A DNA stretch of 39,623 nt from the NCBI GenBank assembly GCA_023270155.1, contig JAGLTB010000041.1, positions 1 to 39,623 on the forward strand, written 5' to 3'. The translations under genes were made by a program, and so were the position numbers. This stretch comes from Candidatus Heimdallarchaeota archaeon (GTDB lineage: Archaea > Asgardarchaeota > Heimdallarchaeia > Heimdallarchaeales > Heimdallarchaeaceae). Positions 29,892-39,077 of the stretch are shown in pieces (position 1 is the stretch's first letter; every line of letters begins with the position of its first letter). The notes beneath the pieces were generated by a model. The model saw nothing but the letters and a program-made list of their open reading frames with translations, had not been told where the DNA came from and ran no database searches.

Positions 29892-30080
29892 TCTAATTAA
29901 TTCATAAGAGATCAAAAGAAAATTAATCTTCTTGAAAGCTAAATGACTAAAAATCTAGTCAATATTTACAATTTCCAATTTTTTTTTATTTTTTTACAAT
30001 TCTATTCAAATACCGACAATATATGCTTAGAATGGGTGTAGCCTCAAACTTTAAATACTACTAGAGGTCTATATTCAGTT

Positions 30081-30100
30081 GATAACCAAGGGGGGTTATC
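30081..30100 (+). promoter_or_regulatory. 5' leader inverted repeat of histone gene 2
   Basis: GATAAC-CAAGGGGG-GTTATC ending 3 nt before ATG 30104. Confidence 0.65.
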
Positions 30101-30103
30101 CAT

Positions 30104-30295
30104 ATGGGTAAAGAAGTTAAGGAAAGCTTAATCGTAAAATCCAAAGTTCGTGAATATGTTAAAAGCCTTGGAGACTTCAATGTTTCAGGAGACTTTCTAG
30201 AAACACTGAATGTTAAAGTAGCTAAACTCCTCAAGCACGCAGCTAAGAGAACAGCGGCTAATTCTCGTAAAACAGTTGCAGCAAGAGACGTATAA
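30104..30295 (+). CDS. Short histone-fold protein (63 aa), paralogue
   Basis: 'VKSKVREYVKSLGDFNVSGDFLETLNVKVAKLLKHAAKRTAANSRKTVAARDV'. Confidence 0.75.
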   Translation: MGKEVKESLIVKSKVREYVKSLGDFNVSGDFLETLNVKVAKLLKHAAKRTAANSRKTVAARDV

Positions 30296-30560
30296 GCACG
30301 ACAAAAGAAAAAGCCGGAGAACCAGAGACCTCTAAGCCAGTTTTCTCTTATGTTCTTCCGGTAATAATAATCTAAACTTTCCCTCTTTTATTTTTTTTCT
30401 TACATTTTTTTTAATTCAATTCAATATTGCTTTTGTTAAATATTCTCTTACGTATTTTCTACGCAAGTAAAAGTAGCTCCTACTATGATTTTAGAAAAAA
30501 TCGATGAGTAAAATTGTTCATACAATAAAGAAAAATAGTACGTTTGTTCTGCATTACTAA

Positions 30561-31265
30561 ATGAAACTTTCTGGAGCATTTTGTAAAGCAAGATTCATTA
30601 GAAGACCTAATCGATTTCTCTCATTTGTTCGTCTAGAAGAATCAAATAAGGAAGTCAAAGCACACGTTCCAGATCCAGGGAGATTACAAGAACTTTTCAT
30701 TCCTGAAGCTGAATTAATGGTTAGAAAGGAAAACAAAGATGATCGTAAAACAGCATTTACTGTTGTTGGTATAAAAACAGGTGACATCTGGGTCAATATT
30801 GAATCTACTTTCACAAATCGAATCTTTGAAGAGGAATTTGAGAAACTTACAGAATTCAAAGATTACACTATAGAGAAAGCTGAATTTACTTTTGGATCAA
30901 GCAGAATTGATTTCTTGCTTAAAAACAATAAAACTGGAAAGAAAGCTCTGGTTGAGATAAAAGGAGCAACGCTTGTAGTTGATGGTTTAGCTCTTTTTCC
31001 TGATGCTCCAACAATCAGGGGATCAAAACATTTACGAGAGTTAAGAGTCGCTTTAGAATCTGGTTACGAGTCTTTTATTGTATTCATAATCAAAAGAGAA
31101 GATGCTACTATTTTTTCTCCAAACCAAAAAACAGATCCAACATTCACAGAAGAACTCCTTCAAGCAAAGGAAAAGGGAGTAAGGATTGTAGCAATGAAAT
31201 GCTCCTATGATCCTATAGAAAGCAAGGAGATAAATATTTTAGGAAATATTCCCGTTTCTATCTAA
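30561..31265 (+). CDS. sfsA: SfsA family protein (DNA-binding/nuclease-like)
   Basis: 'VPDPGRLQELFIP', 'FGSSRIDFLL', 'LVEIKGATLV..GLALFPDAPTIRGSKHLREL'. Confidence 0.92.
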   Translation: MKLSGAFCKARFIRRPNRFLSFVRLEESNKEVKAHVPDPGRLQELFIPEAELMVRKENKDDRKTAFTVVGIKTGDIWVNIESTFTNRIFEEEFEKLTEFKDYTIEKAEFTFGSSRIDFLLKNNKTGKKALVEIKGATLVVDGLALFPDAPTIRGSKHLRELRVALESGYESFIVFIIKREDATIFSPNQKTDPTFTEELLQAKEKGVRIVAMKCSYDPIESKEINILGNIPVSI

Positions 31266-33330
31266 GATAACTGTTAAGTAGAAAATCACTTTTATTATCT
31301 TGTTTTAAATCACTATTCAAAGCATTCTGATACGTTTCAGAACTAACAGCAGTCGGATAATCAACGAAATATTTTCTTCTTTGTAAACCATAGGATTTCA
31401 ATTTCCTCTTATTGTAATAAATCGTTTCCAAACATACTAACAAACAGGTTGCTAAAATATAAAGAGATGATCTGAACGTATATGAAAAGATAGATTCATT
31501 CTCTGCTGCATAAAAACCAGCAGCTCTTAACCATTCGCTTGCTTTATCTAGATCAAATCCATATTTTATCAGATCATCATTAAACCAAGGTGATAAGAGA
31601 GGAGGTAAAGGATGATCAACTATCAGGTATTCGTTGTCATATAGTATTTGGTTAATTTCACTACGATTTATCGCATAGCAAATTGCCTTCCTAACAGCAC
31701 AAGCTAAAGTATATTCTTCACTTCCGATATCTGATAACCAGAAGCTATTTTCCTCTCCACCAATAAATGGTCTCCCAAGGTTGAAAAGCATACAATCGAA
31801 GGAATTTAATTGCCCTTCATGAATTATATATGATTGTTGCTCCATCTCCTTTCTTTCATGAGGGAATGGAGTTATGTCACAGAAATCAATCGTTCCCTGT
31901 TTAAATTCCTGTAAAACACCTTCAACGTCCCTATGGAATTTAACCTTAAAAGTTTCAACAAAAGGTTGTAGACCTGATTGCCCATCTATTGCTCCTACAC
32001 CATACCAATTATGATTTCTTTGTAAAACCGTTACATTTCTTCGTTCAAAATAATCGATCATATATTTACCACAATAGAAAGCAGATTCTTCGAATGATTC
32101 CCATTCTGGTGTATAATCTATATTAGAATATAATCCTGTGCATTCAATCCCTCCTGAAGTTAAACTTTTTTCATAAGAAGTTGAGTTTAGGAAGAATTCA
32201 GGGAGACATGCAATTCCTAATCTGGAGAATATTGGTACAAATGGTTCTTTTTTCAACGTTTCAGAATCTCCATCTACCGCGATGTAAAAAACTAAATCAT
32301 CTACGTGGTCAACCCAAATTTTCTCTATCCACTCATATAAATGTGAATCATCACTAGTAATATCGTTAGCCCAACACAGTAAAGTAAACACAGCATCTTT
32401 AGCTGTAAATCGTTGGTTGCTTCCATTACTGCTTTCACCTTTCAATCCTTTCATAAGAGGAGCATTAAACAATTCTGTGGATTCTGAATTTCTCTCGGAA
32501 ATATTATAAGATGGATTCCAAAAAATCCCATCACGAACTTGAAATTCGTAATGGTAATCATCTAACTGTACCCAATTCTCAATCAATCCAGTTGTTGTTG
32601 GAAATCCACTATTGTTGGTCTGTATCAGAGGTTCTGACAGTAACTGAATCATGAAACCGCTCGATTTATCTTTCGAAATAAGAGGATTCAAACCATTCCA
32701 GCTATAACCCCCAATTGAAAACATATCGGTTGATTCTTGACCCAAGTGTAAACCATTAAAGCTCATATAAGGTAAGTTGTCAATTAATCCATAGTTAGGA
32801 TTATAACCACGAGTATTTTCCCAAACAATCTCGTATCTGTGTCTTGAAAAAAGAGGGTAAATTGGGAGAATTTTATCCATAAATAATTGCTGCCAAATGT
32901 CGTAGATACTTTTTCGAAGAGTAAAATCCGACATATATAATCCTGTCTTAAGAAGATCTTCACTTTCATTAACAAAAGGTACTTGAGCATTTAAATTAGA
33001 AAACTGAAGTAACCCATTCGTGCTAAAAGCATGTGAAGGATCAGGATCATTATATTGGAATTGTATATGAACAAATCTTATATCATAATCAACAGGAATC
33101 AACTCACCAACAAAAACACCCCATTCGTTAACCTTTACTTCAACTTCAATTCCAATCTCTCTTAGAAACTGACCAACAAATAAAGCGTAATCTGGCCTTA
33201 TACCTCCTCCAGAGGTGTCTACTTTTAGAGTCATGAAAGGTAAGTTACTGTTTCCAGAAACAAAATTAGTTAAACTAGGAGATATAACTACGATCATTAG
33301 TATTATTGTCCAACAAACCTTCCTTTTCAT
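31258..33330 (-). CDS. Family-5 extracellular solute-binding protein with permuted domain order, membrane-associated
   Basis: SBP_bac_5-like segments 'NPLISKDKSSGFMIQLLSEPLIQ', 'FQVRDGIFWNPSYN', 'AVRKAICYAINRSEI'; 8-bp convergent overlap with sfsA. Confidence 0.8.
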   Translation of the reverse strand: MKRKVCWTIILMIVVISPSLTNFVSGNSNLPFMTLKVDTSGGGIRPDYALFVGQFLREIGIEVEVKVNEWGVFVGELIPVDYDIRFVHIQFQYNDPDPSHAFSTNGLLQFSNLNAQVPFVNESEDLLKTGLYMSDFTLRKSIYDIWQQLFMDKILPIYPLFSRHRYEIVWENTRGYNPNYGLIDNLPYMSFNGLHLGQESTDMFSIGGYSWNGLNPLISKDKSSGFMIQLLSEPLIQTNNSGFPTTTGLIENWVQLDDYHYEFQVRDGIFWNPSYNISERNSESTELFNAPLMKGLKGESSNGSNQRFTAKDAVFTLLCWANDITSDDSHLYEWIEKIWVDHVDDLVFYIAVDGDSETLKKEPFVPIFSRLGIACLPEFFLNSTSYEKSLTSGGIECTGLYSNIDYTPEWESFEESAFYCGKYMIDYFERRNVTVLQRNHNWYGVGAIDGQSGLQPFVETFKVKFHRDVEGVLQEFKQGTIDFCDITPFPHERKEMEQQSYIIHEGQLNSFDCMLFNLGRPFIGGEENSFWLSDIGSEEYTLACAVRKAICYAINRSEINQILYDNEYLIVDHPLPPLLSPWFNDDLIKYGFDLDKASEWLRAAGFYAAENESIFSYTFRSSLYILATCLLVCLETIYYNKRKLKSYGLQRRKYFVDYPTAVSSETYQNALNSDLKQDNKSDFLLNSYLR

Positions 33331-33411
33331 ATCATCATCTTCACAAAGAAGAATCGAATGTACGAATGCAGAAGCACTTATAATTATTCTTAAAATTGGA
33401 ATTTTCTTTCT

Positions 33412-33948
33412 TTAAGAAACTATTCCTTCCAAGCAAAATACAGACAAGACCTCACCCTCAGGACAACTTTCAGTTAAATCACATTGTAGACAAAGTGTGG
33501 ATATGTTGTCCTCTGAGAGTGTTCCTCTTACTTGATGTAGTTCGTAGAGGAGTTTGAGATATTTTCCTTCTATATTTCTTGGTATATCTTCTAGGTTATC
33601 TACTCCATACCATTGATATAGTCCCTTATTTCCTTTTGAAGAATTACAACCTTTACACAAAAACAAATGATATTCTCTATTATCTGATAATTCGGAAACA
33701 GAAGGAATCATTTTTTCTAAGGATAGCTTTCTAACCTCCCCACAGAAGGCACAGCTTTGAGTTGTTTCCACTGTAGATTTGAATTCCTTTAATGCTATTT
33801 CCCAAGTGATTTCCTCATTTCGCAGTCGTTGATAATAATTTTCTATAAACTGCATATTACTCCTTCCATAACCTGAAGAGTGAGAAATTACTTTTGCATA
33901 TTGCCAGAAAATAAGATCTTTAACACTTTTTACAGTTTGGGGAAGCAT
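33412..33948 (-). CDS. HNH-like zinc-binding protein
   Basis: 'CAFCGEVRKLSLEKMIPSVSEL..NREYHLFLCKGCNSSKGNKG' matches HNH/treble-clef spacing; further Cys at the C-terminus. Confidence 0.55.
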   Translation of the reverse strand: MLPQTVKSVKDLIFWQYAKVISHSSGYGRSNMQFIENYYQRLRNEEITWEIALKEFKSTVETTQSCAFCGEVRKLSLEKMIPSVSELSDNREYHLFLCKGCNSSKGNKGLYQWYGVDNLEDIPRNIEGKYLKLLYELHQVRGTLSEDNISTLCLQCDLTESCPEGEVLSVFCLEGIVS

Positions 33949-34029
33949 TTATCTCCAAAATAGTATACTGATCTAATCAGTTATTACTTTTTTGCTTTTA
34001 TGAGAAAAAAAAAGAAAAAAAGAAAGATG

Positions 34030-36123
34030 CTATTTCTTACGTTTTTGAATTGCTTTTAGCCCTACTGTAAACAATGTTATAACTACAAGTGGAATGATTG
34101 CTATTAGAGGATAAACAACTGTTTTTGTTGTGGGAGGTCCTGTAACTGTTACTGTTGTTATTTCCGTAACTGGATCAGCAGTTATTGTTTCTGTGGTAAA
34201 GTCTGTGGTATATTCAGTTTCTGTTGTAATTGAGGTTTCAGTTGTATCTGGATCAGTTAATGTTATTCCTGATTCCAACATTGATTGACTATATCCTGCA
34301 GCTTCCATCCATTCCCATGCAGTTGATAAACTATGAGTGTACTTGATTATACCATCATAGTACCAGAAGTCTGCTAATGGGTAGATGGGACTGTCATAAA
34401 TGAAATGTTCCCCTTCATGCATAATGTTATTTAGCTCTATTTTGTCTATTGCATAACTGATTGCCTTACGAACAGCAACTCCTTTTGTGTACTCCTCTTT
34501 TCCAGTTTCAGTTAAAAATATGTAACTATCTAATCCTCCGATAAATGGTCGTTGTACATTGAAACCCATGAATTGTTGATAGTTTGTTATACTGCTCTGA
34601 ACATCGAATCTGGAGTCCATTTGCATATTTCTCCTCTCAATTGTGAACTGAGAGACATCAAAGATATCCAAATTTCCAGCTTTAAATTCAGAAAGAGCTG
34701 CTTCAGGATCAGGTATTACTCGAACATTTATCGTTTGGATATCCAAATCCTGAGTTGTTCCCATTTTAATCCCAATCTCCATCCAGAACGGACTCTTTTG
34801 AAGTACAGTTATGGAGTGCGGTACATAGTAATCTAACATGTACTTACCGCATCCAAATGCAGATGTACTATATGTTATCCATTGAGGAGTATTTACTATA
34901 TCGTTATATAATCCGACTGTTGGCACACCACCACCACTGTAAGTGACAGATAGATCTGTAGAATTCAAGAAAAATTCAGGAAGAATATCTAGTTCTAAGT
35001 TAAGGAAAGCATTTGCAAAAGGTTCAATTTCGGGTGTATCAGGATCACCATCAATAAACACATGGAAAGCTAAATCATTTACAGGATCAATATAGATATC
35101 AGAAACGAACTCTGTTAACCCAGGATCTTCAGCAATATTTAGATTACCCCAAGTTAGGATTGAGAATACAAAATCCTTAGCGGTTACTTGTTTGTTGGTA
35201 CCATCACTGTATGTACCATCTTTTAAACCAATCATCAATTCTCCTATTGGGATTGTATCTAATGGACCTGAACTGGGAGTTCTTTCTGTAACATTATATG
35301 ATGGATTCCAGTAGATACTATCTCTAACGTAGTATTTTATGTGAGTATCGCTTATTATGTCCCAATCATAAACAAGACCTGTTTTAAAAGGAGCAAAACC
35401 TGGATTTAAAGGACACATATCTTCGCTTACTAGTGAGATGATTTGCCTACTACTATAATCATCTGAGAACACTGGATTTAATTCAGACCACATATTATTA
35501 TGAATATTTAATTCATCGACTGAGCTTTGACCTTCATGTAGTCCAGAAAATTCCATATAAGGTAGAGAGTCAAGTAATCCCCAGTATTGATCAAAGCCTT
35601 GCAAATTTGACCAAGTAGAAACATAGTTTCTTGATACGGTTAATGGTACAAACGGAACTATTTTGTCCATTAGTAATTGTTGCCAATCAAAGTAAAGTTG
35701 TTGTCTGTCAAAAACATCCATTGTTGCTGCGGCTAATTCTTGCATATCTTCGCTTTCGGTTTCATATGGCATATCCCTTGTTAGATTCCAGATATTCAAG
35801 GAACCATCCTCTGTGTAAACAGATCTAGAATCTGGATCTTCTGCACCGCCAGAAAGCGCTACTATTAAGAGATCATAATCATGTGTGTAGACTAGTTGTC
35901 CAACAAATATTCCCCATATTTCTACTTTCAATGTTACTTTTATTCCTATTTCTTCAAGCTGGTCTGCAATGATTAAAGCATAATTAGGTCTTACTCCCCC
36001 TCCATTGGTTTTTAAGGTCAACTCAAAGAAATATTGACTATACGACTCATTCATTCCTGAATGGAGACTTATCCCTACAATACAGGCTATCAGTAAAAGA
36101 GCTATCGAATACTTAAATCTCAT
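34030..36123 (-). CDS. Family-5 extracellular solute-binding protein with permuted domain order, Thr-rich stalk and C-terminal TM anchor
   Basis: 'NPVFSDDYSSRQIISLVSEDM', 'YYVRDSIYWNPSYN', 'AVRKAISYAIDKIELNNI', C-term 'TETSITTETEYTTDFTTE...PLIAIIPLVVITLFTVGL'. Confidence 0.85.
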   Translation of the reverse strand: MRFKYSIALLLIACIVGISLHSGMNESYSQYFFELTLKTNGGGVRPNYALIIADQLEEIGIKVTLKVEIWGIFVGQLVYTHDYDLLIVALSGGAEDPDSRSVYTEDGSLNIWNLTRDMPYETESEDMQELAAATMDVFDRQQLYFDWQQLLMDKIVPFVPLTVSRNYVSTWSNLQGFDQYWGLLDSLPYMEFSGLHEGQSSVDELNIHNNMWSELNPVFSDDYSSRQIISLVSEDMCPLNPGFAPFKTGLVYDWDIISDTHIKYYVRDSIYWNPSYNVTERTPSSGPLDTIPIGELMIGLKDGTYSDGTNKQVTAKDFVFSILTWGNLNIAEDPGLTEFVSDIYIDPVNDLAFHVFIDGDPDTPEIEPFANAFLNLELDILPEFFLNSTDLSVTYSGGGVPTVGLYNDIVNTPQWITYSTSAFGCGKYMLDYYVPHSITVLQKSPFWMEIGIKMGTTQDLDIQTINVRVIPDPEAALSEFKAGNLDIFDVSQFTIERRNMQMDSRFDVQSSITNYQQFMGFNVQRPFIGGLDSYIFLTETGKEEYTKGVAVRKAISYAIDKIELNNIMHEGEHFIYDSPIYPLADFWYYDGIIKYTHSLSTAWEWMEAAGYSQSMLESGITLTDPDTTETSITTETEYTTDFTTETITADPVTEITTVTVTGPPTTKTVVYPLIAIIPLVVITLFTVGLKAIQKRKK

Positions 36124-37373
36124 CTTTTATTCCCTCCTTTTATTTTTATTCTTAGAAGGTTAATAAAACAGATAGAGATAAAAGCTATGATTATTACTGA
36201 TATCTGTGGGAAGGAAGCTTCATTCTCTCCAGGAACTGTTGTCGTTGTCGTTATTACTGTAGTTGGAGTCGTTGTGTAATCTGTTGTTATAACAGTTGTC
36301 TCTGTGGTTACTTCTGTTATATATGTAGTTTCAGTCGCATCAGTTTCTACAAAGATATCCAAAACTGTTGAACATATTTCTAATGTCGGGAAATAAGTAT
36401 CGAAGAAATAAACAAGGAAATCTTCTGGTTTGGTACTTACCGCACAGATATAGATGTAATTATGGTCATTGTGTAGTTGTTGAGGTGCGTTTGCAAATGG
36501 ATTGTCATTTACCCACCATTTGGTTTCACCATTACCTACACGTGTGAAATGGGCATATCCCATACTTCCATCAGACGCCTCGAAATTGTCATCTGTTGAG
36601 ACATTATAATCGTATATGACAATAGGTGCAGTTGGATCTGCAAGAATGACATCAGAGATTTTGACATTCGGGTGTTCATATGGTATACCATTTGAGATTT
36701 CAAAAATCTCCGAATAAGGATTTGCAATAGTTGATAGATAGATGTCATTGTTTGTTACTGTTGGCAGAGGATCACCTGCGTCTTCAATTACGTAGAAGAC
36801 GTGTTGATCTATCTCCCAAAGAAGTTGAACTTCATCAATTGTATCCCCCACAGCTGGGAGTTGATATTCTGCAGCTATGACTGTCAGATAGTGTACTCCT
36901 TTTTCTAAAGAGAGAGTAAAGGATTGATTAGTATCTGAAGTAGAATCAGGCATGAAACTAGAAAGTCCTAATGGCATATCATCAATATAAACACACAGTG
37001 ATCCATAAAGTCTAGTTTCAAGAAAATGCTCCTCAAGATCCCCATACTTTCCAAAATCAACTTCTCTTGAATCCCACCAAAATTGTGGTTGTCTTCCAAG
37101 TCCATAACATTGATAATTATATCCATAAAAATTTTCAACAAAACACACATTATGATAGAAAGCAAAATGAAAAGTTGGATCTTCATTAAGAACAACGGTG
37201 GTATTAGTATTATCTAAATCGATTTCAACATCGAATTCATCTAAGTAAGAAGATTTTATCATGAAATCAAGTTCAATCTCATACAAAGGTTCAACATCCG
37301 TTTGTTGTGTTGGTAGAAAAGAAATAGCAGTAATTAATATTAAGAGTGATAGAAAAAGTATTTTTCTACTCAT
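36120..37373 (-). CDS. Secreted membrane-anchored protein with Thr-rich stalk, likely co-expressed with the downstream solute-binding protein
   Basis: Start at ATG 37373 (MSRKILFLSLLILITAISFLP) with GGTGA SD-like upstream; ORF extends to 37391; 'TTTPTTVITTTTTVPG' then TM; 4-bp overlap with next gene. Confidence 0.75.
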   Translation of the reverse strand: MSRKILFLSLLILITAISFLPTQQTDVEPLYEIELDFMIKSSYLDEFDVEIDLDNTNTTVVLNEDPTFHFAFYHNVCFVENFYGYNYQCYGLGRQPQFWWDSREVDFGKYGDLEEHFLETRLYGSLCVYIDDMPLGLSSFMPDSTSDTNQSFTLSLEKGVHYLTVIAAEYQLPAVGDTIDEVQLLWEIDQHVFYVIEDAGDPLPTVTNNDIYLSTIANPYSEIFEISNGIPYEHPNVKISDVILADPTAPIVIYDYNVSTDDNFEASDGSMGYAHFTRVGNGETKWWVNDNPFANAPQQLHNDHNYIYICAVSTKPEDFLVYFFDTYFPTLEICSTVLDIFVETDATETTYITEVTTETTVITTDYTTTPTTVITTTTTVPGENEASFPQISVIIIAFISICFINLLRIKIKGGNKR

Positions 37374-37498
37374 ATTGTCACCTTTTAGCATACTTCGAAT
37401 AGTATACTAGAGTAGCTTTCTTATTCCAATATTTGAGTTTTGCTATCAAAAATATTTCAATAAAATGGAATTAAAAAAGAATGAAAATCAGAGAAAAA

Positions 37499-37786
37499 TC
37501 AAATCAAATCTTTTGATACCATAGAAATTACTTCTTTTGCTTCTTCCGATAATTGCTTTCTTTTTGGTGTTAAAGCAGCATTTACCAGATTGTTCAAGAT
37601 TTTTTCTCTGTTTCTATTAACAACTTCTAAAAGCGTCAAATCATCTACTGAAGTTTGTTCTTCATAGAGTTCTACTATCTCATTAGCTAAATCTTTGGTT
37701 GTGACTTTCATTGCTTTGATTATTCTTCTTTCTGAAGCAGTAATTTTTCCATCTTTCCCACAATAAGTTTTTATTGTTTCAACCAT
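37499..37786 (-). CDS. Small helical protein; reading frame continues upstream past an in-frame TGA (see findings)
   Basis: MVETIKTYCGKDGKITASERRIIKAMK... Confidence 0.55.
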   Translation of the reverse strand: MVETIKTYCGKDGKITASERRIIKAMKVTTKDLANEIVELYEEQTSVDDLTLLEVVNRNREKILNNLVNAALTPKRKQLSEEAKEVISMVSKDLI

Positions 37787-37967
37787 TTGATCTAAAACTT
37801 TTCAAAGTTCTATTTCCTCTTCTTCTGTAAGAGTATCTATCTCTGCATCTATATCATTGGACAATTTGTCCACCCCTTTCCAAAATTATAATGGTATAAT
37901 TGATATTTAAACTTGAACTTTTGCATTACATTGAGAACAATTAGTAGAAAAAAGCTATTGAGACGAA

Positions 37968-38972
37968 CTAAACTGTTCCATTTGCTATGTCGGAATAATC
38001 GCCAACTTTAAGGGAATGTGCTTTTAAACCCTTAACGATACTATTTGTTCCTATTACTGAATCTCTTATAACAGATCGATTGATAGTAGACTTCTCTAAA
38101 ACTACTGAGTTAATAATCTCACTGTCAGATATTTCTACTCCTTCTTCAATCATAGCGTAGGGACCAATTACTGAATTAACAACTTTGCTCCCTTTGGCTA
38201 TATACACAGGAGGATTTATTTGTGAGGTTTGCACATCGCCTTTAACTGCGTGAGTCACATCTGATAAATAGTGTTTGTTAACTGATAAGAGATCTTCAGG
38301 ATAACCAATATCTTGACGCCAACCTTCTATTTGAGCAGCTTTTACAGAATAATTGTTATTTATTAATTCCTGAATAGCATCAGAAAGCTCATATTCTCCT
38401 CTTGCAGATGGCTTAAGCCCTGAAATCATGTTGAATATTGTAGGTGAGAAAACGTAAAAACCAGTAATCACATAATTGCTCTTAGGATTAGCTGGTTTTT
38501 CTTCTACAGAGATTACATTATCTCCATCAATTTCAACAACTCCAAACCTTTGAGGATTGGGATGTTCCTCTATATGCAGTGTTCCTGTAGCATTAGTTTC
38601 AAAATGTAAATCAATAACTTTTTTCAAATTTGCGGAAAAAAGATTATCGCCTAATAGAAGAGCAAAGTCTGTATTTATTTGGTTCTCAACTAAACTAACA
38701 GCAGCAGCTAAACCTCTTGGATGGTTTGTATGTTGGACAACATAAGATACATCTAGACCTAAATCCTCTCCTGTTTTGAAGTAATCCATGATTGCTGAAC
38801 GCTGATATCCAACAACTATAATTATCTCATTTATATCTAGAACATCTCTAATGTATTCCAAAGAATGCATAAGTATTGGTTTGCCTGCAACGGGGAGTAA
38901 ATGCTTGGGACGAAAACTTGTAAATGGCAATAGTCTAGACCCATAACCAGCTGCTAAAACTACCCCTTTCAT
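37968..38972 (-). CDS. Sugar-1-phosphate nucleotidyltransferase with left-handed beta-helix C-terminus
   Basis: 'MKGVVLAAGYGSRLLPFTSFRPKHLLPVAGKPILMHSLEYI', C-terminal hexapeptide-like repeats. Confidence 0.9.
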   Translation of the reverse strand: MKGVVLAAGYGSRLLPFTSFRPKHLLPVAGKPILMHSLEYIRDVLDINEIIIVVGYQRSAIMDYFKTGEDLGLDVSYVVQHTNHPRGLAAAVSLVENQINTDFALLLGDNLFSANLKKVIDLHFETNATGTLHIEEHPNPQRFGVVEIDGDNVISVEEKPANPKSNYVITGFYVFSPTIFNMISGLKPSARGEYELSDAIQELINNNYSVKAAQIEGWRQDIGYPEDLLSVNKHYLSDVTHAVKGDVQTSQINPPVYIAKGSKVVNSVIGPYAMIEEGVEISDSEIINSVVLEKSTINRSVIRDSVIGTNSIVKGLKAHSLKVGDYSDIANGTV

Positions 38973-39077
38973 TCAGACACCTTTTCTGCCACCTTGCTTT
39001 TGAATTCTATATGTTATAAACCTAGCGAAATTGGCTGTTTTCAAATGTATATTTATGAAAGAAACCTTTTAAGAATT

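Noticed and set aside
29980-30420. Poly-T/AT-rich tracts around the histone genes
   Set aside because: Compatible with ordinary archaeal T-rich terminators; too low in complexity to claim more.
30561-31265. sfsA as part of a defence locus next to histones and HNH-like gene
   Set aside because: SfsA is a widespread conserved family and no operon link to its neighbours is visible.
33240-33248. Additional GTAAGTTAC palindrome
   Set aside because: Inside the solute-binding protein coding region, with no TATA context; a 9-mer of this composition is expected by chance about once in a window this size (rough estimate).
37968-38972. Specific gene name (rmlA/glmU) for the nucleotidyltransferase
   Set aside because: NTP-transferase plus beta-helix architecture is clear, but substrate cannot be assigned by eye.
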